Source: Paenibacillus cellulositrophicus
GTDB lineage: Bacteria; Bacillota; Bacilli; Paenibacillales; Paenibacillaceae
Direction of reading: 5' to 3'
Length of the DNA: 64,000 bases
Assembly (NCBI RefSeq): GCF_009363095.1
Contig: NZ_CP045295.1
Location: forward strand, 1,054,001-1,118,000
The first letter of the stretch is position 1. The number at the start of each line of letters is the position of its first letter. Below are positions 1 to 8,224 of this stretch, in pieces. Position numbers and translations under genes: made by a program. The notes below the pieces were generated by a model, which had not been told where the DNA came from, did no database searches, and saw nothing but the letters and a program-made list of their open reading frames with translations.

Positions 1-1046
1 TTCGCATCGTCGATGTTGTCTTTGGTAATTTTTTTGTAAGGAATCCACACGTATTGATTATCCGTGATGTCGAATCCGACATTCTCCTTGGTCGGCGTTT
101 CGCCCTTGGCCAGCAGCGTGGCCAGCGTCACGGAAGCTTTGCCCTGGTTGTTCGCATCGTTCAGCACCGTGCCGAGCAGCGTGCCGTCCTGCAGTGCTTG
201 AAGCGCCGGCGCCGTGGCGTCCACGCCGACAACCGGCATCGTTTTCCCGCCCGTGAAGTAGCCTGCCGCTTTCAGCGCTTCGATCGCGCCAAGCGCCATG
301 TCGTCGTTGTTCGCGAGAACGGCTTCGATTTTATCGCCATGCGAGCCGAGGAAAGCGGCCATCTTCTCCTGCCCTTTCACGCGGTCCCACATCGCCGTGT
401 CTTCCGCCAGTTTTTCGACCTTGATGCCTGCGTCTTCGATCGCCTGGATCGAGTACTTGGTGCGCAGCTCCGCATCCTGGTGTCCGGGTTCTCCTTTGAG
501 CATGACGTACTGCAGTACACCGTCCTTGTTTTTATCCGCTTCCGGATGGGCCTTCCAATAGTCCGCGATCAGTTCCCCGGACATCGTGCCGGATTCTTCA
601 GCCTTGGCGCCGACGTAATACACTTTGTCCCATTTCTTCATGTCTTCGGGCAGCGGCTCACGGTTCAGGAAGACGACCGGGATGCTGGCCGTTTTGGCCT
701 TGTCGATAATCACGCCGGCCGCCGTGCGGTCCACCGGGTTGATCAGCAGCGCATTGGTCTTTTTGGTGATGAACAGATCGACCTTGTCGTTTTGGGTCGG
801 CTGGGAGTTCTGGCTGTCCACAATATCCACCTTTGCCTTGCCTTCCGCATTGGTTTTGATGGCATTACGTACACCCGTCATGAACGTATCGTCGAATTTA
901 TAAATGGCTACCCCGATCGACGGCTCCTTGCCGCTGTCCGCGCTGCCGCCCGAAGCCCCCGAGGATTTGTCGCCGGAGTTCGAGCAGCCGGCCATGACCG
1001 TACCCAGCAGCGCACCGGCTAGGATGACGGAAGTGATTTTTTTCAT
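1..1046 (-). CDS. mglB: Galactose/methylgalactoside-type sugar ABC transporter substrate-binding lipoprotein (3' part missing)
   Basis: Extracellular sugar-binding lipoprotein that delivers a hexose, probably galactose or glucose, to an ABC importer. The start at 1046 has a clear AGGAGG about 9 bases upstream. The N-terminus is a lipoprotein signal (MKKITSVILAG) ending in a lipobox VMAGC, then a Ser/Gly-rich spacer. The mature part has Peripla_BP_4 features such as IGVAIYKFDDTFM, ALLINPVDRTAA, VLANNDDMALGAIEALKAA and VVGVDATAPAL, which match the MglB family closely. The C-terminus lies beyond the window edge, where ATPase and permease genes would be expected. It follows the sensor module 1321-5767 on the same strand but is separated by a terminator and has its own promoter with direct repeats and a cre site. 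The exact sugar is inferred from family likeness only. Confidence 0.9.
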   Translation of the reverse strand, partial: MKKITSVILAGALLGTVMAGCSNSGDKSSGASGGSADSGKEPSIGVAIYKFDDTFMTGVRNAIKTNAEGKAKVDIVDSQNSQPTQNDKVDLFITKKTNALLINPVDRTAAGVIIDKAKTASIPVVFLNREPLPEDMKKWDKVYYVGAKAEESGTMSGELIADYWKAHPEADKNKDGVLQYVMLKGEPGHQDAELRTKYSIQAIEDAGIKVEKLAEDTAMWDRVKGQEKMAAFLGSHGDKIEAVLANNDDMALGAIEALKAAGYFTGGKTMPVVGVDATAPALQALQDGTLLGTVLNDANNQGKASVTLATLLAKGETPTKENVGFDITDNQYVWIPYKKITKDNIDDA

Positions 1047-1096
1047 CGTTCACAGACCTCCTGATATTCTCTTTAACGAGCCTCTCGTATCTCTCT

Positions 1097-1111
1097 TGGA
1101 TACGTTTACAT
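1097..1111 (-). promoter_or_regulatory. cre site (CcpA operator) in the mglB promoter
   Basis: On the minus strand the 15-mer ATGTAAACGTATCCA matches the cre consensus WTGNAANCGNWNNCW at every defined position. It overlaps the end of the putative -10 (1110-1115) and lies about 50 bases before the mglB start, a position suited to catabolite repression. Binding is inferred. Confidence 0.65.
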
Positions 1112-1138
1112 TATGCTGTATCCGCGGGCAGATTCGAA
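1110..1138 (-). promoter_or_regulatory. Putative mglB promoter with weak -35
   Basis: On the minus strand a -10 CATAAT (1110-1115) is preceded, after a 17-base spacer, by a poor -35 TTCGAA (1133-1138). A poor -35 next to upstream direct repeats is what an activator-dependent promoter would look like. Inferred from sequence only. Confidence 0.45.
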
Positions 1139-1144
1139 TATAAA

Positions 1145-1174
1145 ATTCTCATGTGTTCTATAAAAATTCTCATG
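1145..1174 (-). promoter_or_regulatory. Direct repeats spaced 21 bp, candidate binding site of the AraC-type response regulator
   Basis: The 9-mer ATTCTCATG (plus strand) occurs at 1145-1153 and 1166-1174, each preceded by ATAAAA or ATAAAAA. The repeat distance of exactly 21 bp is two helical turns, the usual spacing of tandem half-sites for AraC-family regulators. The proximal repeat ends 6 bases from the putative -35 of mglB. The regulator encoded at 4097-5767 is the obvious candidate ligand. Confidence 0.5.
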
Positions 1175-1274
1175 CCTTTGAAGCAGCATATTTGGAAAAT
1201 ATAGCATGATAAGGGGTAACCATCTTTCGGGGATGCTGCCAGCCTGCACTTGGGGAGAATGATGTAATGAACGC

Positions 1275-1304
1275 AAAAAAGTGCCGCTTAAGGAGGTGCG
1301 GCAC
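1275..1304 (-). terminator. Rho-independent terminator after the sugar-sensing operon
   Basis: Stem GTGCCGC (1281-1287) pairs with GCGGCAC (1298-1304); on the minus strand it is followed by six T. It ends the RR-HK-binding protein transcript and separates it from mglB. Confidence 0.8.
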
Positions 1305-1320
1305 TCGGTTCACCAATAGC

Positions 1321-2301
1321 TCAGCGGACAAACGGAAACAGCTGCTTCTGATTTTCCGGCCAGAGCATATTGTCGAGATCAATGATTTTGGACTTGGTAT
1401 CGATGCGCTCAGGGACGTCCAGGCCCTCCATTGCTTCAACAGCGTGCTGCACAGCCAAATAACCGTTGTTAAACGGGTTCTGGATGACCGTAGCCTGCAC
1501 AATCCCCTCCTGCAGCAGCTCCATCACTTTGGCCGGGCTGTCAAACGTGATCAGCTTCACGCGTCCTCCGGCCCCCAGCTTCTGTATCTCTTCTCCTGTG
1601 CCGATCGACGCCACTTCGTTAAGCGCAACAATCCCGTTTATATCGGGATGCTCGTTCAGCATTTTGCGGGTGAGTTCACGCGCCAGCTGCTCATTGGACT
1701 GGCAGTATTCCACGGCCACGACCTGAACCCCGGGAAACCGGGCGATATAATCCATAAAGCCCTCCTCGCGCTCGTCGCCGTTTTTGGAGCCCTGCACAAA
1801 ATTCATCACGCCGATGCGGCTGTTCGTTCCGGTCAGGGCGACCATCCGCTCCGCCGCCTTCTGGCCCGCTTCATAGTTGTTCGTGCCCACGAACGTTTTG
1901 ACCCGGGCCGATGCAACCTCGGAATCCATTGAGATGACCGGGATTTTGTAATAGGCCGCGCGGTCAGTCACCTGGGCCAGCTTCATATAGTCGCTCGCAG
2001 ACAGAATGATGGCATCCGCCTTGTTTTGGATGGACTGATCCATCAGGCGAATTTGCCCGTCGATATCGCTTTCGTTATCAGGCGCCTTAAACGTCAGCTG
2101 AACGTTGAATTCTTTGGCCGCCACCTCGGCGCCCATTTTCACCGTGTTCCAGTAGTCGCCGTGATTCATCTTGACGATCATGTCGATCGTCCGCGGCTTG
2201 CCGGAGGCGCGGAGATTCGGAGGCGACGAGGAACAAGAGCCCATGAAGAGTAAGATTGCAAGCAGCAGCGCTACTCGGACGATTCCTTGGCTTAAGCTCA
2301 T
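1321..2301 (-). CDS. Sugar-binding lipoprotein acting as sensor subunit of a three-component system
   Basis: Extracellular sugar-binding protein of the LacI/Peripla_BP_4 class, 326 residues. The start at 2301 overlaps the stop of the kinase gene (ATGA), which argues against the longer frame starting further upstream. N-terminus MSLSQGIVRVALLLAILLF with lipobox MGSC gives a membrane-anchored lipoprotein. The mature part begins TIDMIVKMNHGDYWN and contains ADAIILSASDYMKL and VKLITFDSPAKV. Being translationally coupled to the histidine kinase rather than to a permease suggests that it presents a sugar to the kinase, as known for XylFII-LytS and AraP-type systems of Clostridium. The sugar is unknown, and a role in transport is not excluded. 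Confidence 0.85.
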   Translation of the reverse strand: MSLSQGIVRVALLLAILLFMGSCSSSPPNLRASGKPRTIDMIVKMNHGDYWNTVKMGAEVAAKEFNVQLTFKAPDNESDIDGQIRLMDQSIQNKADAIILSASDYMKLAQVTDRAAYYKIPVISMDSEVASARVKTFVGTNNYEAGQKAAERMVALTGTNSRIGVMNFVQGSKNGDEREEGFMDYIARFPGVQVVAVEYCQSNEQLARELTRKMLNEHPDINGIVALNEVASIGTGEEIQKLGAGGRVKLITFDSPAKVMELLQEGIVQATVIQNPFNNGYLAVQHAVEAMEGLDVPERIDTKSKIIDLDNMLWPENQKQLFPFVR

Positions 2302-4100
2302 GATATCCCCCTCTCCAGTTCCTCCGCACGGTCCGATACCGCCGGCAGCGTGATCGTAACACTTGTTCCTTCTTCCAGTTCGCTCGCAAAATGCAGACCG
2401 TAAGGCTTGCCGTAGCACAGCCTTATGCGCTCGTTCACGTTCTTCACGCCGACACCCGATCCGCTGCCGCTGCGGTGGTTTCCGCTGAGAATCTGATCCA
2501 TCACCTGCGGGGTCATGCCAAGCCCGTTATCCTTGACGGTCAAGACGAGCTGCTCTCCCTGAACCGCCGCCGAGATGGAGATCCAGCCTTCGTCCGGCAT
2601 TTTTTCGATTCCATGATAAATGGCGTTCTCTACGATCGGCTGCAGGATCAGCTTCAGCGTCCTGCAGGAGCGTGCAGCTTCATCGCACTGAATCTCATAA
2701 TTGAACTTATGCTTGTAGCGGATCTTCTGGATGATCAAATAATGGCGCACATGCTCCAGCTCTTCTTCCACGGTGATGATCGTGTTCCCTTTGCTCAGAC
2801 TGATCCGGAAAAACTTGGACAGCGAAGTGATCGTCGTCACGACCTCTTCCTTTTTACCTTTTTCCGCCAGTCGGATCACCGAATTCAGCGTATTGTAGAG
2901 AAAATGGGGATTGATTTGCGACTGCAGCACATCCAGCTCGCTTTTCCGCTTCGCTTCCTGTTCGTGAATGATCTGGTCCATCAGCTGGCGGATGCGATGC
3001 AGCATAAAATTAAACCGCTTGGACAGCTGCACCACTTCATAAGCGCCGCTGACGTAGATCGGTGTGCTGAAATCCCCTTGTCCGACGCTTTGGACCGACC
3101 GCTCCAAGCGACGGAGCGGCTGGGATATTTTCGCCGAGATGAAGACAGCGAGGAGTACCACAGCCGTAATGACGACCACGAGAAACCAGAAAATAAACTG
3201 ATTCAGGTCCTGCTTGGTCGTCACAATTTCGTCCGGAAAGGCAACCCCGACGATTTTCCAGCCGATGGGCTGTACCGTCCGGATTGTGATATACCGCGGC
3301 ACGCCGGTCGATTTATCGATATAGCTGCCATAGGCATAGTCAAATACGGGCTCCAGATTTTCGTACTTCAAACCGGCATAGATCAGCTGCTGCTGCGGAT
3401 GGTAGACGATGTTCCCAAGCTCGTCGATGATGTAAGCATAACCCTGCTTGCCAAGGCTCACTTTGCGGCTCAGCTCATCAATCGTCCGGAAGTTGACGTC
3501 AACGAGCAAAATTCCGCGCTTTACTTTTCCCTGGTCCCGATATTCGATCATGCGGCTTAACGATACGACCCACTTGTACTGGCCCTTGTATAAATTTTGG
3601 ATGTGCGGCGGGGAAAAAGACAGCTTCTGCGGCACCTCCCGTGCCGACTCGTACCAGCTCTGTTCGGTAAGCTTGGTGTTCCGGCGCATTTCGGCATTCG
3701 GAATGTCCAGCACCAGCCGGCCTTCGGGCGTAAACAGCGCTACGGATACAAGGTCTTCCCGTGTATGAAGCAGTGTGGTCAGCTGCTCACGGAGTACCCC
3801 GCTGCTGACGTCAGCCGTTTGATCAATCTGCTGCTCGACGACGGCATAAATGTCCTGCATTCCTTTGACATACAGCTCCAAGTGGTAATTGACCTGCTCG
3901 ATGATTTGCTGAATATTGAGGTAGGCATTCTCCTCCGCCGTCTTGGAAAATTTGTTGTACAACATGATGCTGACCAGGATGACGACGAGCACCGTCATAC
4001 CGGCAAAGGTTGCGGTGATGATCGTCTGAATGCTCCGCAGTCGGAAGGACATGGGCAGCCGGGGAGCACGGGGCTTCAGGCGACGATGCGGAATCTTCAA
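2298..4100 (-). CDS. Sensor histidine kinase, YesM/LytS type
   Basis: Membrane sensor kinase of 600 residues. Order: short basic N-terminus, first membrane helix about 22-45, extracellular Cache-like sensor about 50-300, second helix about 303-325 (FIFWFLVVVITAVVLLAVF), HAMP about 326-380, then a His_kinase domain with INPHFLYNTLNSV (phospho-acceptor His near residue 395) and HATPase with ENAIYHGIEK and DNGLGM. The start is a TTG at 4100 that overlaps the regulator stop (TTGA) and has GGAGGGGG upstream; the later ATG (MSFRLR) has no ribosome site. It forms an overlapping unit with the regulator (upstream) and the sugar-binding protein (downstream). It presumably phosphorylates the regulator when the binding protein is loaded. 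Confidence 0.93.
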   Translation of the reverse strand: MKIPHRRLKPRAPRLPMSFRLRSIQTIITATFAGMTVLVVILVSIMLYNKFSKTAEENAYLNIQQIIEQVNYHLELYVKGMQDIYAVVEQQIDQTADVSSGVLREQLTTLLHTREDLVSVALFTPEGRLVLDIPNAEMRRNTKLTEQSWYESAREVPQKLSFSPPHIQNLYKGQYKWVVSLSRMIEYRDQGKVKRGILLVDVNFRTIDELSRKVSLGKQGYAYIIDELGNIVYHPQQQLIYAGLKYENLEPVFDYAYGSYIDKSTGVPRYITIRTVQPIGWKIVGVAFPDEIVTTKQDLNQFIFWFLVVVITAVVLLAVFISAKISQPLRRLERSVQSVGQGDFSTPIYVSGAYEVVQLSKRFNFMLHRIRQLMDQIIHEQEAKRKSELDVLQSQINPHFLYNTLNSVIRLAEKGKKEEVVTTITSLSKFFRISLSKGNTIITVEEELEHVRHYLIIQKIRYKHKFNYEIQCDEAARSCRTLKLILQPIVENAIYHGIEKMPDEGWISISAAVQGEQLVLTVKDNGLGMTPQVMDQILSGNHRSGSGSGVGVKNVNERIRLCYGKPYGLHFASELEEGTSVTITLPAVSDRAEELERGIS

Positions 4101-5767
4101 GCCGATTCGCCCCCTCCGTGGCCGCTGCGGTATTCTTTCGGCGTAATGCCGTACTTCTTGCGGAAGCAGAAGCTGAAGTAGTTCGGATCCGCGAACCCAA
4201 GCGTTTCGGCGATTTCGAACGCTTTCAGCGACGTCGATCGCAGCATCTCCTTGGCGGCTTCCATGCGTACATGCAGCAAGTAGGCTACGAAGGTCATCTT
4301 CATTTCCTTTTTAAAAATGCTGCTGAAATACCCGGTGCTGATGTGCAGATACCGGCATACTTTGTTGATGGAAATGTCGCTTTCCCGGTAATGCTCATGA
4401 ATATACGCTTTGGCATCCTCTACAAGCTGGTTATATCCGGACTGCCTTCCCTGCGCGATCGTTATCATCAGCCGTGAGGATACCCGGTGTATCCACTCCC
4501 GAAGCTCCTGTAAATTGTTGTAATGATACATGTCGGCGAACGGCAGCGATCCTCGGCCAAACACCTCTTCGAGCTCGATGCCGAACTCCTTCGCCACCCG
4601 GATGACGGCGGTCAACATGCCGATGATATACACCTGGCAGTCCTGAACGCTGACTTTGGACGACTCCAGGCCGTCAAACATCCGCCTTACCGTCTCCTCC
4701 AGCTCTTCCGCCGTGCCTACGCGGATGCTCCGGACGAGCTCCTGCTCCTTCAGGCTGTCGAATACGAGCGGATCCGCCTTCCGCTGTTCCACATCATCGA
4801 TCCAGATGACCCGGTTGTTGCCGAGAATAGGACGATAGTCCAGCGCCTGCGACGCTTCCGCGTAAGAATCGAACACATCGCCCAACGAGCGGTATACGGA
4901 GCCGGCCCCTGCCGTCACCGTCAGCTTCAAATATTTGTTCACGTTCAGACGGATTTCCTCCAGCAGCTCCAGCGTCCGCTGCGCCGCCGCGCTCTCATCC
5001 GCATCGGGCAGCACCGACAGGAGAACGCAGTCGTTATGGTGAATAAACGCCTTGAACCCTTGCCGCAATTGGCAAATCTCTGCCGCCACGTTGTACACGG
5101 CAAACAGCAGCAGGTACCGGTCCTCCGAGTATTTTAGCGACATCGCTGATGCCGGATCATCCGCTTCCTCCCGAACATCCCGTTCTCTCTGCACTGGATC
5201 GGGACGAATGATCGAAGCCATAAAGGTTTGTCCTTCCAGGCTGATCCCGTAACTGGCTCCTTTCTCGATGTATTCCTCAGGCGTAAGCCTTCGGGTCACC
5301 AGTGAAGACAAAAAAAGCTCCCTGAGTACAGGTATGCTTTTCCGGTAATGCTCCATTAGCAGCTGGACGTTTTCCTTCTCAGCCCGCTCGGCATCCATAT
5401 GCGTCTTCACCTTCAGCAGCACATCCACGAGCTCCTGGGAAGAAAACGGCTTGAGCACATATTCGTCAATCTGCAGCTTAATCGCTTTTTGGGCATACTC
5501 AAACTCATCGTATCCGGTCAAAATAATGATTTTGGTGGACGGGGCATGCTCCCGGATCCACGCGGCCAGCTCCAAGCCGTTCATAAAGGGCATTTGGATG
5601 TCGGTCACGACGATGTCCGGCATCTCCTTTTCCATCCATTCCAGCGCTTCGCGGCCGTTTTCGGCTATACCCGTCACCTGAAAGCCGTGAAGCTCCCAGC
5701 TGATTTCCTCGACCAACCCATCCCGGACGTCTTCTTCGTCTTCCACAAGCAGCAGTTTATACATCAT
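4097..5767 (-). CDS. AraC-type response regulator, YesN family
   Basis: Two-component regulator of 556 residues. The receiver domain (about 1-120) has the acidic pocket LLVEDEED, phospho-acceptor Asp in VVTDIQMPF, and the Lys in YVLKPF. A long middle region (about 130-420) shows no motif I recognise. The C-terminal AraC double helix-turn-helix (about 440-545) includes ISTGYFSSIFKKEMKM and GFADPNYFSFCFRKKYG, typical of this family. First gene of the RR-kinase-binding protein unit. Start taken as the first of two adjacent ATGs; the second is equally possible. A cre match at 5861-5875 lies about 95 bases upstream. Likely targets are the 21-bp repeats ahead of mglB. Confidence 0.93.
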   Translation of the reverse strand: MMYKLLLVEDEEDVRDGLVEEISWELHGFQVTGIAENGREALEWMEKEMPDIVVTDIQMPFMNGLELAAWIREHAPSTKIIILTGYDEFEYAQKAIKLQIDEYVLKPFSSQELVDVLLKVKTHMDAERAEKENVQLLMEHYRKSIPVLRELFLSSLVTRRLTPEEYIEKGASYGISLEGQTFMASIIRPDPVQRERDVREEADDPASAMSLKYSEDRYLLLFAVYNVAAEICQLRQGFKAFIHHNDCVLLSVLPDADESAAAQRTLELLEEIRLNVNKYLKLTVTAGAGSVYRSLGDVFDSYAEASQALDYRPILGNNRVIWIDDVEQRKADPLVFDSLKEQELVRSIRVGTAEELEETVRRMFDGLESSKVSVQDCQVYIIGMLTAVIRVAKEFGIELEEVFGRGSLPFADMYHYNNLQELREWIHRVSSRLMITIAQGRQSGYNQLVEDAKAYIHEHYRESDISINKVCRYLHISTGYFSSIFKKEMKMTFVAYLLHVRMEAAKEMLRSTSLKAFEIAETLGFADPNYFSFCFRKKYGITPKEYRSGHGGGESA

Positions 5768-5860
5768 TCATCCCTCGGCTGTTCCAAATTTGTACTCACA
5801 CTTGTCAGAACATGATCAATCGGCTCCTCTGGCCGCAGACTACATTGGTTTTGTCGAAAA

Positions 5861-5875
5861 ATGTAACCGCTTTCT
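5861..5875 (+). promoter_or_regulatory. cre site (CcpA operator) upstream of the sugar-sensing operon
   Basis: ATGTAACCGCTTTCT on the plus strand matches WTGNAANCGNWNNCW at all defined positions. It sits about 95 bases upstream of the response regulator start, in its promoter region. Together with the site at 1097-1111 it suggests that both sensor and transporter are under carbon catabolite control. Confidence 0.6.
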
Positions 5876-5969
5876 AAATATCACTCACGTATTGTATATC
5901 AATTCATATGTATTGTAAATATTGAACATTATTGTAGAATACTCCGGTACTTAAGGATACAGGAAATAG

Positions 5970-5995
5970 AAAAAAGCCCTCCTCAACAGGGGGGC
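5970..5995 (-). terminator. Terminator after the GNAT gene
   Basis: Stem GCCCTCCT (5976-5983) pairs with AGGGGGGC (5988-5995) with one G-U pair and a CAAC loop; T-run follows on the minus strand. Ends the purT-GNAT transcript. The remainder of the gap 5768-5969 is the AT-rich promoter region of the sensor operon. Confidence 0.75.
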
Positions 5996-6015
5996 CGGTA
6001 TGATGGATATCGGTA

Positions 6016-6477
6016 TTATTTCAGCTTTCTGATGAAGCGGTAGCCGACTTTATCAAAACCGATATGTTCATAAAAGGCATGGGCCGGGGCACGTTCCACA
6101 CGGTTGCCGCTCGTCAAAAACAGAACCTGGCTGCCGTGGGCTCTTCCCCATTCTTCGCTGCTGCGGATCAGGCGTTTGCCGATCCCTTGGCCGCGGTGCT
6201 TCTCGGATACGATCAAAGCGGATACCTGAGTCGCCGTCTCGCCTGTGGCATAGGAGTGAACCTGATTCAACGCCACCATGCCGACAACTTCTCCGTCCAG
6301 CTCTGCCACCATCGTGCACAGTTTCGGATTGTCTTCCGAGGCTTCCATCCGTTCGCGCATAACGTTGATCGTCGTTGGATAGTTGAGCTCGCGCATTAAC
6401 GCCGTTACAGACTCCAGATCGCAATTGCAATTTGATTTACGGATTTGCAAAGTAGGAGCCGACAAATTACTGTTCAT
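6016..6477 (-). CDS. GNAT family N-acetyltransferase
   Basis: Cytoplasmic acetyltransferase of about 153 residues using acetyl-CoA; substrate unknown. The acetyl-CoA loop is RGQGIGKRL, preceded by [10 protein letters not shown], and the C-terminus has the [10 protein letters not shown] signature. It overlaps the end of purT, so it is probably co-transcribed with it. I chose the ATG at 6477: GGAGG at 6487-6491 is 9 bases from it but only 3 bases from the ATG at 6483. The N-terminal part before about residue 15 is unlike the domain and may be a linker. Confidence 0.88.
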   Translation of the reverse strand: MNSNLSAPTLQIRKSNCNCDLESVTALMRELNYPTTINVMRERMEASEDNPKLCTMVAELDGEVVGMVALNQVHSYATGETATQVSALIVSEKHRGQGIGKRLIRSSEEWGRAHGSQVLFLTSGNRVERAPAHAFYEHIGFDKVGYRFIRKLK

Positions 6478-7693
6478 GATCATATTCCTCCACTTTTAAA
6501 AGACTGGCGGCTTGCTTAGCCGTGTTCCGTGCTTTCTGAATATCCGGGTCAGTGCTTAACGCTACCGCCATCCTCCGGCCGATCTTCGTTTCAGGCTTGC
6601 CGAAAATCCGAACCTGTGTCCGGGGAAGGCTTAGTGCTTCCTCTACACCGCTGACGGCAAAATTCGTACTTGCATTCACCGCTTTCAAAGTTGCCGAAGC
6701 TCCCGGTGTCAGCAGTTCAACCGACGGAACCGGAAGTCCGAGAATCGCTCTGACATGCAGGGCGAACTCCGATAAATCCTGCGTCACCATGGTCACCATG
6801 CCGGTGTCATGCGGACGCGGGGATACTTCACTGAATATGATGCCTTGCTTTGTAACAAACAGCTCCACTCCGAAAATGCCATATCCCCCGAGCTCGTCTG
6901 TAATGGCTTTGGCAATGGACTCTGCCTCCCGCAGCTGCTCTTCACTAATGACATGAGGCTGCCAGGATTCAACATAATCCCCGTCCTTTTGAATATGTCC
7001 AATCGGCGGGCAAAAGGTGGTTCCGCTCACAGAGCGGACCGTCAAGAGCGTAATTTCGCTCTCAAACGTAACAAATGCTTCAACGATCACGCGGGTGCTC
7101 TTCGCTCGTCCGCCTTCCAGGGCTGCATTCCAGCATTCTTCCGCATCTTCTGGCGCACGGCAAACGCTCTGCCCTTTACCGGATGAGCTCATGATCGGCT
7201 TAACCACGCAGGGCGTGCCAAGCACGGCTACCGCTTCTTGCAGCTCCTCCAGGCTGTCGGCGAATCGATAATCCGCCGTAGGAAGTCCGAGATCTTCCGC
7301 AGCCAGGCGGCGAATCCCTTCGCGGTCCATCGTCAGCCGGGCGGCGCGAGCCGTCGGAATGACGCGGTACCCTTCCTCTTCCAGCTCAAGGAGAGCCTGT
7401 GTAGCTATAGCTTCAATTTCCGGGACGATGATGTCCGGATGTTCCTGATGAATAATCCGCTTCAGCGATTCGGGATCGAGCATATCAATGACATGGCTTC
7501 GATGGGCCACCTGCATCGCAGGGGCGTGTTCATATCGGTCCACGGCAATGGTTTCTACGCCCAAACGCTGAGCCTCGAGAACTACTTCTTTTCCCAATTC
7601 ACCGCTGCCTAGAAGCAGCAGTTTTGTAGCATGTGCAGAAAAAGGAGCACCCCACACCACTTCCCAATTCCCCCCTACTAATGTATACCACAA
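6467..7693 (-). CDS. purT: Formate-dependent phosphoribosylglycinamide formyltransferase 2
   Basis: PurT converts GAR to formyl-GAR using formate and ATP, an alternative to PurN in purine synthesis. It is an ATP-grasp enzyme with the family signature [20 protein letters not shown] at the N-terminal pre-ATP domain, [19 protein letters not shown], the ATP-binding [12 protein letters not shown] and the metal-site region [15 protein letters not shown]. 408 residues against about 390 in the family; the extra length is N-terminal. The frame opens at a TTG (7693) with GAGAGG 7 bases upstream. A GTG start about 12 codons later (VWGAPFS) is also possible and would give the family length. The GNAT gene overlaps its 3' end. 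No purine riboswitch was seen upstream. Confidence 0.95.
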   Translation of the reverse strand: MWYTLVGGNWEVVWGAPFSAHATKLLLLGSGELGKEVVLEAQRLGVETIAVDRYEHAPAMQVAHRSHVIDMLDPESLKRIIHQEHPDIIVPEIEAIATQALLELEEEGYRVIPTARAARLTMDREGIRRLAAEDLGLPTADYRFADSLEELQEAVAVLGTPCVVKPIMSSSGKGQSVCRAPEDAEECWNAALEGGRAKSTRVIVEAFVTFESEITLLTVRSVSGTTFCPPIGHIQKDGDYVESWQPHVISEEQLREAESIAKAITDELGGYGIFGVELFVTKQGIIFSEVSPRPHDTGMVTMVTQDLSEFALHVRAILGLPVPSVELLTPGASATLKAVNASTNFAVSGVEEALSLPRTQVRIFGKPETKIGRRMAVALSTDPDIQKARNTAKQAASLLKVEEYDHEQ

Positions 7694-8224
7694 ATGTATA
7701 CCTCTCTATCATTTTCGGGGTTCCGAAGGAAGAATGCAAGAGTGCTCCGACATTTTCCTGCAAAATTCACAATCTCTCCTTATTTGAATGGCGATCATTG
7801 GAGAAGCTTGCTTGATTTTACAATTTTGGTTGTTTGTTAATTGGCTGTAAAAGCACCGTTAACTTCCGGCGACTGGGGATAAGAAATATATCCAACGATG
7901 TACCTACGGAAGACCATCCATCCTTAGCGGAAGTTTATCTTTCGGCCAGAATATTTAAGCTCGGCTGAAAGCCTATATAAGTTATAAAAATGAATGATGT
8001 TGGTAGCAAGTACGTAAAATGTCCCTACGATCTCTCTTGTTTTCGGATTTCTTGATTTGATGGAACCCACGTGAGGCAGAAATCCGAAAGCCAAAGCTTA
8101 TGTTCCGATGTTAGCTTTCCTTTGGAAAGCTCTTAAGACCGCTTCGCTTCTTCAGAATCATTTTACTCCCTTGCTGGCATCGTATTCTTTAGGTCAGCTT
8201 ATATATATCTAAGTTCTATCATCC
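7694..8224. other. 531-base gap without a supported gene
   Basis: AT-rich stretch between purT and the ABC exporter. It holds a perfect 10-bp inverted repeat (TTTCGGATTT at 8041-8050 with AAATCCGAAA at 8080-8089) and a perfect 8-bp hairpin (AGCTTTCC 8113-8120, GGAAAGCT 8124-8131), neither followed by a T-run. On the minus strand an open frame of 57 codons (8097 to stop 7924-7926) reads like protein (contains LPHVGSIKSRNPKTR) but has no ATG, so it may be a gene remnant. No convincing terminator for the ABC operon was found. Confidence 0.5.
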
